From the NCBI GenBank assembly GCA_027576995.1, contig JANBQC010000522.1:1-20452 (forward strand): a stretch of DNA of 20,452 nt, read 5' to 3'. This document shows positions 10,146-17,904 of this stretch, piece by piece. Source of the DNA: Dimargaris cristalligena (Eukaryota; Kickxellomycota; Dimargaritomycetes; Dimargaritales; Dimargaritaceae). The notes beneath the pieces are model-generated. The model did not search any database and was not told the DNA's origin. It saw nothing but the letters and a program-made list of their open reading frames with translations. A program made the position numbers and the translations under genes. Position 1 is the first letter of the stretch. Each line of letters begins with the position of its first letter.

Positions 10146-10673
10146 AGCCGTCTCTTCGGCGGGCCTTTAGCAAGTCCATTGTTTTGGTTTTCAATAATCC
10201 GGCGCTTACCTAATGAGTTATCAGGCTTGGTGCCCTGCTACCTCGCACTCAATAAATTACGGACAAAATGCAATAGGCATACCCATGAGCTGTGGCCTCT
10301 ACTGATAATCTATACCCTTTTCCACCAACTATGTCACACGAGCCCGCAAGCCTACTTCCTGGACTTATTCATATTTAGCCAAGTACCTCTTCAATTATTT
10401 CGACTCATAGTTTCATGGATCTAGTGATACCGGCAATCCCCGAGCTCCATATTCCTTTTTCCATGGGAGTCGGAGGTGGGTTTCATAATCCAGCTCCTTT
10501 GCTACTTAGAACCATCACCGTTTTATTCATCAAAATCTGTAAGTGAGCCGTTATACTACATACAGACCTTTTTCGGTATGACTTGTTTCCTATATACCTG
10601 CATCTGGTTTCTATGCTGGTTGCTCTTGACGGTGGTACCAGCGGATTTTCAGATAGTTGAGGTATGTAGGTAG
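10146..10673 (+). other. Interrupted hydrophobic reading frame
   Basis: One plus-strand frame is open from 10146 to 10673 apart from two adjacent stops (TAG TGA, 10422-10427). The translation is rich in Leu, Phe, Trp and Cys, with several membrane-span-like stretches such as LWPLLIIYTLFHQL and CFLYTCIWFLCWLLL. No start codon fits and its end overlaps the tail of the minus-strand F-box/LRR gene. It may be a relic of a multi-span membrane protein or a product of T-rich composition. I cannot tell which. Confidence 0.15.
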
Positions 10674-12052
10674 TGAATATTGGGGAATCGCATTCGGAGG
10701 GAATTGAGGTCGCTCGGGCTGGCATCCGGGCTCAGTGGACAAGCAGTCACTAATTTGCTACTGAATTCCATCTCTATAACTTGGGAATACAATTCACTTT
10801 CGGGAAACTCCAGGTTAGTTTCCTTAAGATTGGCGGAGCTGGATGTAATCAAAGGGCAGACAGGACCCATATGGATGCACTCGTGAAAAAACAATCGATG
10901 GAGGCTTGGTAGATTTTGTGCAATTCGTGAGCTATCCCTAAGCGACAGGAACCAGTCACCAAGTACCCATTGAGTTACACGGGGCCACGACTGGCCCAGA
11001 ACCCAAGCGAGGTAGCCTACATCCTGACTGAGCTCTTCAACCTTTCGGAACTTTTGGCGGAATATCAGGCATTGCAGATGAGGAAATTGATTGGTGTTTA
11101 GAGCGGCTATATGACCTAAATCATCACTTTCGCTTTGGCATACCAAGTCCAAAGCCACCAGGTTGGTCAGCCATCCTACCGGGAGTGGAGTGATGAGAAG
11201 GGGGTATCCCCCCCCCCAAACATGGGGATTTAAGTTCTTTACACTTGCAAAGCGCCGCATAAGCTCTATCCCCAAGTCTGCCAGATTATCGGTACACTTA
11301 ACCTCCAGAGACTTGAGTTGGGTAAATGAAGATAGAACAGCTAAGACGATGCCCATGCTGTTCGAGTAATGAGCAATTGTAAGTATTAGACATCGAACCT
11401 GTCCCAAGAATGCCCGAACAGACTCGGCGTACATTTCATGGATAATCAAGGGGGAATCTTTTCCTAAAGATGAATCCTGGCATTTGATTACCAGCTTCCG
11501 GGGGGGGGGGTTAGGTATATTGACTATGATGGCGGCAACCTTGGACCATTCCGCGAGTGAATTTAACTGGAACGAAATTTTATTCAAATGGCCTATCCAG
11601 TAACTGCAGAACCATTTCAAAGTCTCGGTTTCGGCCGTCTCATTGATTCCCGGGCCATAGTAGACTGTTAAACTTCGGATCATATCGTAGCCATCAAAGA
11701 CTTTACGCATCGAGTTTCGGTCTCCGGTGTCGGCAGGCTGATTCTGCGCAACATCCAAATGCAAGGCTGGTAGAACTTGGGGACAAATGTAATGGCAGAT
11801 GTCAGTTAGTTTCAGTTGGTCCTGGTCGAATAGGTATTGGATGATGTTGTGGCAAGTGCACGGTGCCAAGGGGCTGAAAAGGGATAATACCAACCTCTGA
11901 TCGGGCGAGTCGGTCAATTCGGACGACTGGCCTTCATTGGGGACATCGTCAGAAGTCAGTAGTGAGTTTTTAAGAACAGTCAAATAGTTGCTTCGAACGT
12001 GTTGGTCTTTACGTAGTTTCTTGATGTATTTGGCTGCCAGATCGTAATCAAA
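10649..12052 (-). CDS. F-box/LRR-like protein, 5' end unresolved
   Basis: The minus-strand frame is open from 12067 to TGA at 10651-10649 and contains no early in-frame ATG. Counting from a putative splice acceptor (ACACAG|TTTGAT, exon start 12052) it gives 467 aa. Residues 1-30 look helical and basic (AAKYIKKLRKDQ). An F-box-like helical segment follows at about 54-101 (LFSPLAPCTCHNIIQYLF then DQDQLKLTD). From about 230 to the end there are irregular leucine-rich units, for example LKSLEV, LVALDL, LQCLIF and LHRLFF. F-box/LRR proteins usually recruit substrates to SCF ubiquitin ligases; assigning that role here is inference from architecture. The second copy at 8908-9428 supports the F-box region. 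The coding sequence contains an 11-G run (11500-11510) and a 10-C run (11208-11217), which are places where length errors could break the frame. The gene may be intact with an unseen first exon, or slightly damaged. Confidence 0.75.
   Translation of the reverse strand, partial: FDYDLAAKYIKKLRKDQHVRSNYLTVLKNSLLTSDDVPNEGQSSELTDSPDQRLVLSLFSPLAPCTCHNIIQYLFDQDQLKLTDICHYICPQVLPALHLDVAQNQPADTGDRNSMRKVFDGYDMIRSLTVYYGPGINETAETETLKWFCSYWIGHLNKISFQLNSLAEWSKVAAIIVNIPNPPPRKLVIKCQDSSLGKDSPLIIHEMYAESVRAFLGQVRCLILTIAHYSNSMGIVLAVLSSFTQLKSLEVKCTDNLADLGIELMRRFASVKNLNPHVWGGGYPLLITPLPVGWLTNLVALDLVCQSESDDLGHIAALNTNQFPHLQCLIFRQKFRKVEELSQDVGYLAWVLGQSWPRVTQWVLGDWFLSLRDSSRIAQNLPSLHRLFFHECIHMGPVCPLITSSSANLKETNLEFPESELYSQVIEMEFSSKLVTACPLSPDASPSDLNSLRMRFPNIHYLHTSTI
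11208..11217. repeat. Ten-C homopolymer within the F-box/LRR coding region
   Basis: Ten C on the plus strand, encoding a Gly-Gly-Gly stretch (WGGGY) on the minus strand. The frame stays open on both sides at this exact length. Confidence 0.9.
11500..11510. repeat. Eleven-G homopolymer within the F-box/LRR coding region
   Basis: Eleven G on the plus strand, encoding NPPPR on the minus strand. The related pseudogene reads LLPRK here without the long run, suggesting the run expanded in this copy. Confidence 0.9.
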
Positions 12053-12129
12053 CTGTGTTTTCCCAGATTAAGGACGGTATCGTCCGTGGACGGGCGTGGT
12101 GGCAGCGGGGGACTGGATGAGCGGGACAT
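12053..12129 (-). other. Possible N-terminal segment of the F-box/LRR gene, in another frame
   Basis: An ATG at 12129 opens a Ser/Pro-rich frame (MSRSSSPPLPPRPSTDD) that runs toward the F-box/LRR gene but is out of frame with it by one base. Two readings fit. In one, CTTAATC is a branch site, ACACAG is the acceptor, and the true first exon lies elsewhere. In the other, a single-base length difference near 12063-12070 separates the two parts. No canonical phase-0 donor was found upstream to settle it. Confidence 0.35.
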
Positions 12130-12255
12130 TGACTGCAATGGCAATGAGTGAGGTTATAACGTGGGGATGTATGATGAAAATATATAGAACTACCAATCTG
12201 GTAAAAACATATGAAACTAATTTAAAGTATAATCAATGGTATGGGTATCCTTGGG

Positions 12256-12263
12256 TATTTATA
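12256..12263 (-). promoter_or_regulatory. TATA box upstream of the F-box/LRR gene
   Basis: TATAAATA on the minus strand, 127 nt upstream of the ATG at 12129. It is the best promoter candidate for the F-box/LRR gene and argues that the first coding exon lies between here and 12052. Confidence 0.45.
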
Positions 12264-12591
12264 GGTTGCGCAGGGCGAAATTAGATACAAGGTATTAGCG
12301 AACATGTATATTCCAGAAATTTCATGAATCTCTGTTGCTGACCACTAATCGATTCCAACATCCTAATGACAGACACTGAAAGTGGAGTATCCTATAGTTT
12401 AAGCTATACTATAGTGAAGCCCATCGTTCTCGGATTCCACCAGCTGGAATAGCCATGCCAGGGGCTTTTTACTTCTCCAATGGCCTATACTATGAAGTTT
12501 CTACTATGGATTAAGATGCCATCAGATATTCACTCCAAAATATGAATGTATATTTTACAGTATATATATCTAAGCTAATTGACTTAAAACG
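12264..12591. other. Short spacer with a small inverted repeat
   Basis: No gene is seen. CTATAGT (12392-12398) and ACTATAG (12408-12414) form a 7-bp inverted repeat with a 9-nt spacer. The similar string CTATACTATGAAG recurs at about 12484. CG dinucleotides become rare toward the right, with the last at 12590-12591. Confidence 0.35.
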
Positions 12592-14069
12592 AAGCTGCCT
12601 ATGGAAACCTGTGGTCACCAATTGATCAGTTGAAAAAATCAGTCAGTGAAATATACATTTTTTAATTATTCTGCCAGTATGCTCTGAGCAAATTTATTTA
12701 TATTTCAGTTTGTTAGCCCTTCTAATCCAGCTTAAACCAGATGTAGTGATCATCTATCCCAACTAGGCCTTATAGCACCCTATTAACCTCCCCATAGTCA
12801 CCCCTGGTACTATGGGATCATCCTATATTATATAACCCTTCCCTTCCTGGACTCTGTGTTTTACATTACTTACTCCTGGGCTGATCTAATAACTCTTACA
12901 GTTCCCATCTGAGTCTTCTGAGCCCTCACACCTGTCTGGTTAGCTATTTATCCTATCAGTAGTCTTAGTAGTATCCTCCTTTGGGGACCTCCCTCTGGAG
13001 TTGTCCCCTGCATATATATAACTAGGCCCCATTGGGACCAGTTTGATTCCTTAGCTTATTCTTACCCCCTAGTTTATCCCAATAAACTCTATATACACTC
13101 ACTCCCCTTGTACTGACTAGTAAGTGTACTCCCTGTACATCCTTTGCCTGATCCTATATTTATAGCTTTTATTAGTTAGTACCATACCCTCACCCTAATG
13201 CTAGGACCCACTTGGCCAAGCCCAAGCCCCATCTACTATTAAAAGCCTATCCTTGGGACTCTTGATGGACTAAGAGTGGTTAACCTGGGTAACATTAGAG
13301 GTTGTTGGATATTAAAAGTAGAAAATTGATTTTATATAAATATCAAATTATATAAACTCTTAATTTTAAGACTCAAAGATAATCTAAAATATTAACAGTT
13401 AGCTTACATATTATAGTGGTTTATAGTTCTATTACTAAATCAGAGTTAATATAGATAGACTTCAAAGGAATATAGCACCAAATATCAAATCAGCTGGCAC
13501 TTAGTCAACAGGGGGTGTTGATGGGGTAATGCCAATAGGTAGGTATAAAGGGCCCAAGCACCAGCTAGGAGTGGGCATATAAGGAGTACAATGGGATATA
13601 GCTGATAAGTACAAGCTGAGGAATAGATATGGTATGGTCTGGGAGGATATTTATGTGCAGGGACAATACCAGAAGGCCACTCTAAGAATCATAAACAGTG
13701 ATATTGGCTAGAGGATATTGGTGTCTGGAAGAGCCTTCAGACTAACATTAAGGTGTAGGACTAGGGCCCATGAGGTGTTTTATTGGGCCAATTCATGGAT
13801 CACTGTGGTTCTAAGTGTTGTTGTGGGAAAGGTGAGATAACAAAACAACAAAACACCCCAATACAGGGCTACAACCAGAATATGACCTGGCCCTACTGAG
13901 TAAGATTATCTGGTATGGCAATTGTATTTTCACTATAGTACCTTGAAAAAACTTTTAGTTATTTAATGTGGATAGCACTCCCAATATGGGATTTATCTGG
14001 TCATGACCATAGTGGATACACCCAATGTTCTACAATAACTGGAAACCTCTAGTTTAATCCCATTGTGGG
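12592..14069. other. CpG-free block, probable decayed repeat
   Basis: Reading base by base, there is no CG dinucleotide in these 1,478 bp, although G and C are not scarce and GC dinucleotides are frequent. TG and CA look common. This pattern is expected when methylated CpG has mutated to TG/CA over a long time, as in silenced transposable elements. No open frame of note survives on either strand. The left part is pyrimidine-rich on the plus strand and the right part purine-rich. A TATA-like TATATAA near 12829 and an AATAAA near 13081 are in the order expected in an LTR, but no matching termini (TG...CA with target duplication) were found, so I do not name a class. Confidence 0.65.
12983..13008. 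repeat. Hairpin inside the CpG-free block
   Basis: GGGGAC/GTCCCC (6 bp) stacked on CTCC/GGAG (4 bp), with a CTCT loop and a two-base TT bulge, makes a stable stem-loop. Its survival in an otherwise decayed block could be chance or a remnant of an element's terminal structure. Confidence 0.5.
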
Positions 14070-14316
14070 CGTATGGTGAAATACACAATTCATTCCTACA
14101 GCAATAGTCGCTGGTGGTTTTTTAATGGAAGTTTACTGTAAGGTAAATTTAATAAGGATATTTTGTAAATAATATATTTACTGGACTCAGAGCTTTCAGG
14201 TGAAAACATATGATTTGCCCCATCGACGTATACAATGGTGATGAATACCTCCTACATACCTTGTTGTGTTCAGTTTTACGGTGACTATTAATCAAAAGTG
14301 GAGATAGTGACAGAAG

Positions 14317-14324
14317 TCACGTGA
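14317..14324. promoter_or_regulatory. TCACGTGA E-box
   Basis: An 8-bp palindrome matching the binding site of fungal bHLH factors of the Cbf1/Pho4 type. No confident gene start is near, so its function is uncertain. Confidence 0.3.
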
Positions 14325-14346
14325 ATACTGCACATGAGAAAGGCGG

Positions 14347-14440
14347 TGCACTGGTAGTACAGTGGTCAGTATAGTTAAAATGATGGAGGGAGTGGGTCTC
14401 GATTAAGTGGGAGATCAATGGGTCTTCAAATCCAGAATAG
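14347..14440 (+). other. tRNA-like trace (A-box and B-box resemblance)
   Basis: TAGTACAGTGGTCAGTAT (14355-14372) closely resembles the D-arm/A-box of eukaryotic tRNAs, and GGTCTTCAAATCC (14421-14433) resembles a T-arm/B-box. The flanking bases do not form an acceptor stem or a T stem, so this is not a working tRNA. It could be a tRNA pseudogene or the head of a tRNA-derived SINE, or coincidence. Confidence 0.2.
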
Positions 14441-14452
14441 AGGTGTGCTATA

Positions 14453-14923
14453 TCAAATACTGATTGCACGTTGACATGTATCACAGCACATAATTTATAC
14501 TGGACCTATTCAAATAAAAAATGACCCTAATGGCCATGGATGTTTAACTATTATTATCCACACTACTCCCCTCTTCCATTTCCAGATTGCGAATCCTTTT
14601 ACGACTGGCGGGGATAGATAGAAAGTACGACAATACCAGACAACATCACAGCGTTGGCGTATCACTTGCTAAATGGTTTACTCATTTTCCTTACAAAGAT
14701 GGGCACATTGATAAATTGTTCGTATCATCCAACGGCTTTAAGCAGCCACCCAATTGCTTGGCAGGATCAACTCCTTGGGATCGTTTATTTTATTAAATAC
14801 TCATATTTTGCACCACTACCCTTCAATTAAACCAGCTATTTTTCCCTGGGTATTTTTACTTTGGGTATAGTTTTGGATCAGCATATTCTGGGTGGTCAAC
14901 TGAATCTGTACCCAGACGGGTAT
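14453..14923. other. Unassigned stretch with intron-like 3' signal and overlapping open frames
   Basis: A strong acceptor-like sequence (TTAAC, then a C/T-rich tract, then TTTCCAG ending at 14585) is followed by two overlapping plus-strand open frames, 14587-14796 and about 14618-14829. Neither has a convincing start and I recognise neither translation. They may be exon remnants or chance. Confidence 0.25.
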
Positions 14924-15127
14924 ATGGAGTCACCAAAGCGGGTGGGTGGTATATCGGGCCGAAACATCCCTCGCTATACCTCTACTAAAGTTGTTTTGCA
15001 CTGTATTGGCCCATGTTACTGCAATCACACCCGCTGTTTACTCTTGAGGCAACACACCACCAGCCATCATCCTAATGCGGATCACTTTACTAAAGCCGCT
15101 GGAAGGGGATGTATTCCCAAACGATGA
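14924..15127 (+). CDS. Weak ORF of 67 aa
   Basis: An ATG at 14924 opens a frame to TGA at 15125-15127. The translation begins MESPKRVGGISGRN, is Cys/His-rich in the middle (HCIGPCYCNHTRC), and ends basic (GRGCIPKR). The clustered Cys and His could suggest a zinc-binding peptide, but the spacing matches no finger type I know. The frame is also open upstream to about 14861, next to an acceptor-like TATAG. No promoter is evident. Confidence 0.2.
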   Translation: MESPKRVGGISGRNIPRYTSTKVVLHCIGPCYCNHTRCLLLRQHTTSHHPNADHFTKAAGRGCIPKR

Positions 15128-15212
15128 CGGCCTCCCAGTCCCATTTCTAATAATCAAGCATGGCTCCCCCTTGCTGAATCTCACCCACCAGCCCCTTTAC
15201 CAACGTTTTCCC

Positions 15213-15404
15213 CTATATCCTTTTCACCGTTTTAAGGCCAAATCTGCTTAGGGTTTCCCATTTCCCTAGACGAACGGGCGGAGTTCGAAAAAAAATGCCC
15301 CGCAGTGGAGCCCCTTTAACCTGGATGGGCAAATCAATGAGCAGAGCCAGCCCGCGATTCTTATGAACGGCCGTTTGTTGTGGTTTTTTTGGAGGCAAAG
15401 CCAT
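15213..15404 (-). CDS. Small basic protein candidate (63 aa)
   Basis: ATG at 15404 opens a 63-codon frame ending TAG. The product starts MALPPKKPQQTAVHKN, is strongly basic, and has a Leu/Ile/Pro-rich middle and an Arg/Lys-rich end (VRLGKWETLSRFGLKTVKRI). Its composition resembles small ribosomal or nucleic-acid-binding proteins, but I recognise no family. The frame is open upstream to 15485 without an ATG. A plus-strand frame of 60 codons starts at the same CCATGG palindrome, so one of the two must be a shadow. No TATA box is visible on this strand. Confidence 0.3.
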   Translation of the reverse strand: MALPPKKPQQTAVHKNRGLALLIDLPIQVKGAPLRGIFFRTPPVRLGKWETLSRFGLKTVKRI

Positions 15405-15471
15405 GGGACTGTTAGGCCCATACCACGACCCTGGCTTGGCTGAGTGGCTGTGCTTTGGGAGCCGTTGGTGG

Positions 15472-15486
15472 ACCACCACCACCACC
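15472..15486. repeat. (ACC)5 microsatellite
   Basis: Five perfect ACC units on the plus strand, about 220 bp upstream of the NPF-protein start. Confidence 0.85.
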
Positions 15487-15703
15487 CTGTTTTCACAACA
15501 AACCGACTATCTATCCCTGGAACCCTTCCACTTGTATTTTCCTCTGCTTCCACTGTCGCCTCCGATTCGCACCTTCCATCGCTAACCAGTCGCCGTTCCC
15601 TAACGTATAGTTAGTTAGTCGCCCCGTTCTGTTTCACTCGCCACTTGTCGACCTCCTCTTTTTGTACACATATTCCTACTCCTCTTGTGCCCCAATCCAT
15701 GTC

Positions 15704-16984
15704 ATGTGGAGATCCGGATTCCCCCTATCAACCTCCCAGGTTATCGCCGATTCCCCTCACAATCCCTTTTACATTGCCACCAAGTCTCTGCCAACACCCA
15801 TAGACGACCCCAGTCCCGTCCATGTTGCGCCTACCCAGGTAGTTGCTAGCCCCCCCGAGTCGCGGGCCCCGGTCCACGTCTCCCAACCACCCCGCGAACC
15901 CCCGATTCAAGACCGGAGTGACAGTGTCAGTGGCTACTCCACCGTTTCGGAATCTATTGTGGTGGTAGGCCCCCGTGCCGCCACCACCTCGGCCGAGCCT
16001 GTCGGCGACTGCTTCCAGGGCTCCCAGGACTCCATCACTGTTGTTTCAGCCCAACTGACCACCACAACACTTGGGGAGGACCCTCAGACTGTGGCAACTG
16101 ATACTAATGCCACCCTACTGAAGTTAGGCGCCTGGTCATCCCCGACCCTATCAAAACCGCCGCGTACCTGGCCGCTTCTGGCCTATTGTCCGCATAATCC
16201 CTTTGATGTTAATTCCGACCGTGGTCGGGGCAGTCGTCCCGCCGACAATTCCCCGCCGTCGGCCCCTCTTGAACCTCATCCATCGGCTGACCCATCCCAG
16301 ACCCACGCACTGCCTCTGGGGGTGTCGGATTCCAAGCTACCGGGGCCGCTGTCCCCCCATGAACTTTACGACGATGATATCCCGCCGGTGTGTGGGTCGT
16401 TTCCGCCCCCACACGACGAGTTTGGGGCCCCTTCCGAATCATTCGATTTACCACCGCCCCACCCCGAAGACAGTGACCACCCAATGCCTTATTTTGTCAA
16501 CTTCCAGCCCGAGAGTGATGTCGATCAATGCCAGTTCCCCATGGACACTGGTCCCGAATTTGATTATAGCTTATACCACGATGTCGACTACCAACCGGAC
16601 CCGATACTATCTGCACCAGTTCCCTCTATCCCCAGGGCCCCGGATGGCTCGGTAGGCCCGCGCCCCTCTTCACCACCCCTCCTACCGGCCGCTTCGATCA
16701 CCACCAACCCCCCTTCTTTAGGTGGCACCACGCTCGATGGGTGTAGCCAGACCGAAGATCTTTTGCCTACTAACCCCCCCTCCCCCCAGCAGGAACTGGC
16801 CCCACCGCAACCCCTGTCAATGCGCCCATCGCCACCGGTGGTATCCAGCAAACCGGCTGCTCGGACCACCCACCATTTAATTCCCAAGATATTCCCTGAT
16901 ATTATCGAAGATGCGGGTCGGAACCCCTTCTGGGTATCTGCCCGATCGGTCACCGCCCATCATCTCGTCTCCGAAAACACCTAA
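15704..16984 (+). CDS. Disordered proline-rich protein with three NPF motifs (426 aa)
   Basis: The frame is open from 15611, but the first in-frame ATG is 15704; the stop is TAA 16982-16984. The 426-aa product is dominated by Pro, Ser, Asp and Thr, and has no signal peptide or membrane span. It is almost certainly intrinsically disordered. Three NPF tripeptides occur: SPHNPFYIATKSL (NPF at 20-22), YCPHNPFDVNSD (165-167) and AGRNPFWVSARSV (407-409). The first and last share a longer pattern, NPF followed by an aromatic residue, then I/V, A/S, small, K/R, S, L/V. NPF is the known ligand of EH domains in endocytic adaptors, so a trafficking role is a reasonable inference. An acidic, Tyr/Phe-containing middle (about 220-300) could carry further short linear motifs. 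Low complexity makes homology hard to judge. An out-of-frame ATG lies 5 nt upstream (15699). Confidence 0.75.
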   Translation: MWRSGFPLSTSQVIADSPHNPFYIATKSLPTPIDDPSPVHVAPTQVVASPPESRAPVHVSQPPREPPIQDRSDSVSGYSTVSESIVVVGPRAATTSAEPVGDCFQGSQDSITVVSAQLTTTTLGEDPQTVATDTNATLLKLGAWSSPTLSKPPRTWPLLAYCPHNPFDVNSDRGRGSRPADNSPPSAPLEPHPSADPSQTHALPLGVSDSKLPGPLSPHELYDDDIPPVCGSFPPPHDEFGAPSESFDLPPPHPEDSDHPMPYFVNFQPESDVDQCQFPMDTGPEFDYSLYHDVDYQPDPILSAPVPSIPRAPDGSVGPRPSSPPLLPAASITTNPPSLGGTTLDGCSQTEDLLPTNPPSPQQELAPPQPLSMRPSPPVVSSKPAARTTHHLIPKIFPDIIEDAGRNPFWVSARSVTAHHLVSENT

Positions 16985-17904
16985 TAATATTCCCCACCTT
17001 TAATTTTTTTTGCCCTTCTCCCCTCCCCCAATTCTCTCTCCCATCATCTTCAATCGCCGCGCCCTGTCCACTAATATACATTTGCCATTCCTACCGTACT
17101 TAATGACATCTTAAATATAATGCATCCAACTAACTTCACTCGCACTAGCCATATTCCCCAATATAATCTTAAATCGAAATCATGTGCAGCTACCCAGAAG
17201 CGGCCGGTTCACTTATGAGGGAGGAGTTAGTCTAATTGACCTTAATCAAGGATATGGTTGAGGGTGGGGAATTGGCGTATAGAACTGGGTTTTGTTTATT
17301 GAAGGGATATGGTGCCAGTGCTTGGGTAATAGTTAGATTGACTAAATGACTTGGAGTAGGAGATTCTGGACCATGGTTTGCATTTGTTGCTGTACCAGAA
17401 AGAGAGCGATACATGACAGTTCAAATATACTAATTGTAAAGAATGCCATACCAGTTTCCACATGATATTTTACCCCCCAATAACCATTTGGTCTTCAAAC
17501 ACCAATTCTTAATGCATCCCTATATATATATATATAATACGTGTTCACTAGCCATACACGTATGTCCCAATCCCAAGCACTCATTAATCCCAAAAATGAC
17601 CCACCTAAACTACTAGGCAAGCTCACGACGGGAATTCGTATCCACTTATGGATTTGACCCTTGCTTATTCTAGAAATCTCGCAAATGAGGTGGTAGAGCC
17701 CCACAGACTACCCACCGAAACAACCCACCCATGTTACAGTCATTCCCAATCGCTATTAACCGGGCTTTTTTATAAAGAGGGGTAGGAAATCCGACCGGCA
17801 TTAAAGTCTGATAAGCCATTGTTTTGTCCAGCATTACGAAATCGAAAAGAAAAACATTATTAATTCAAACAGTGCCTGACCGACAAGGACATTTCTCAGT
17901 GAGC
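16985..17904. other. Intergenic stretch between two gene 3' ends
   Basis: The NPF gene (plus) and the helicase-like gene (minus) converge here. The left part is pyrimidine-rich and suits 3' untranslated sequence; ATATAA-type A/T motifs near 17115 and 17160 may serve in 3'-end formation. A (TA)n run lies at about 17521-17536. Short frames on the minus strand (17232-17414 and 17495-17704) have no family match. A TTTATAAA element at about 17769-17776 could serve either strand, but no credible gene follows it. Confidence 0.4.

Noticed and set aside
10536..10562. GTAAGT...ATACAG as a 27-nt intron in the hydrophobic plus-strand frame
   Set aside because: It is far shorter than the 139-241 nt introns of the large gene and below the usual spliceosomal minimum.
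13303..13330. TGTTGGATATTAAAAG as a Copia-type LTR start
   Set aside because: No matching CCAACA end, second LTR copy or target-site duplication was found downstream, so an LTR call would be unsupported.
16203..16953. Plus- and minus-strand frames of 91-150 codons inside 15704-16984
   Set aside because: They are out-of-frame readings of the C-rich low-complexity NPF gene.
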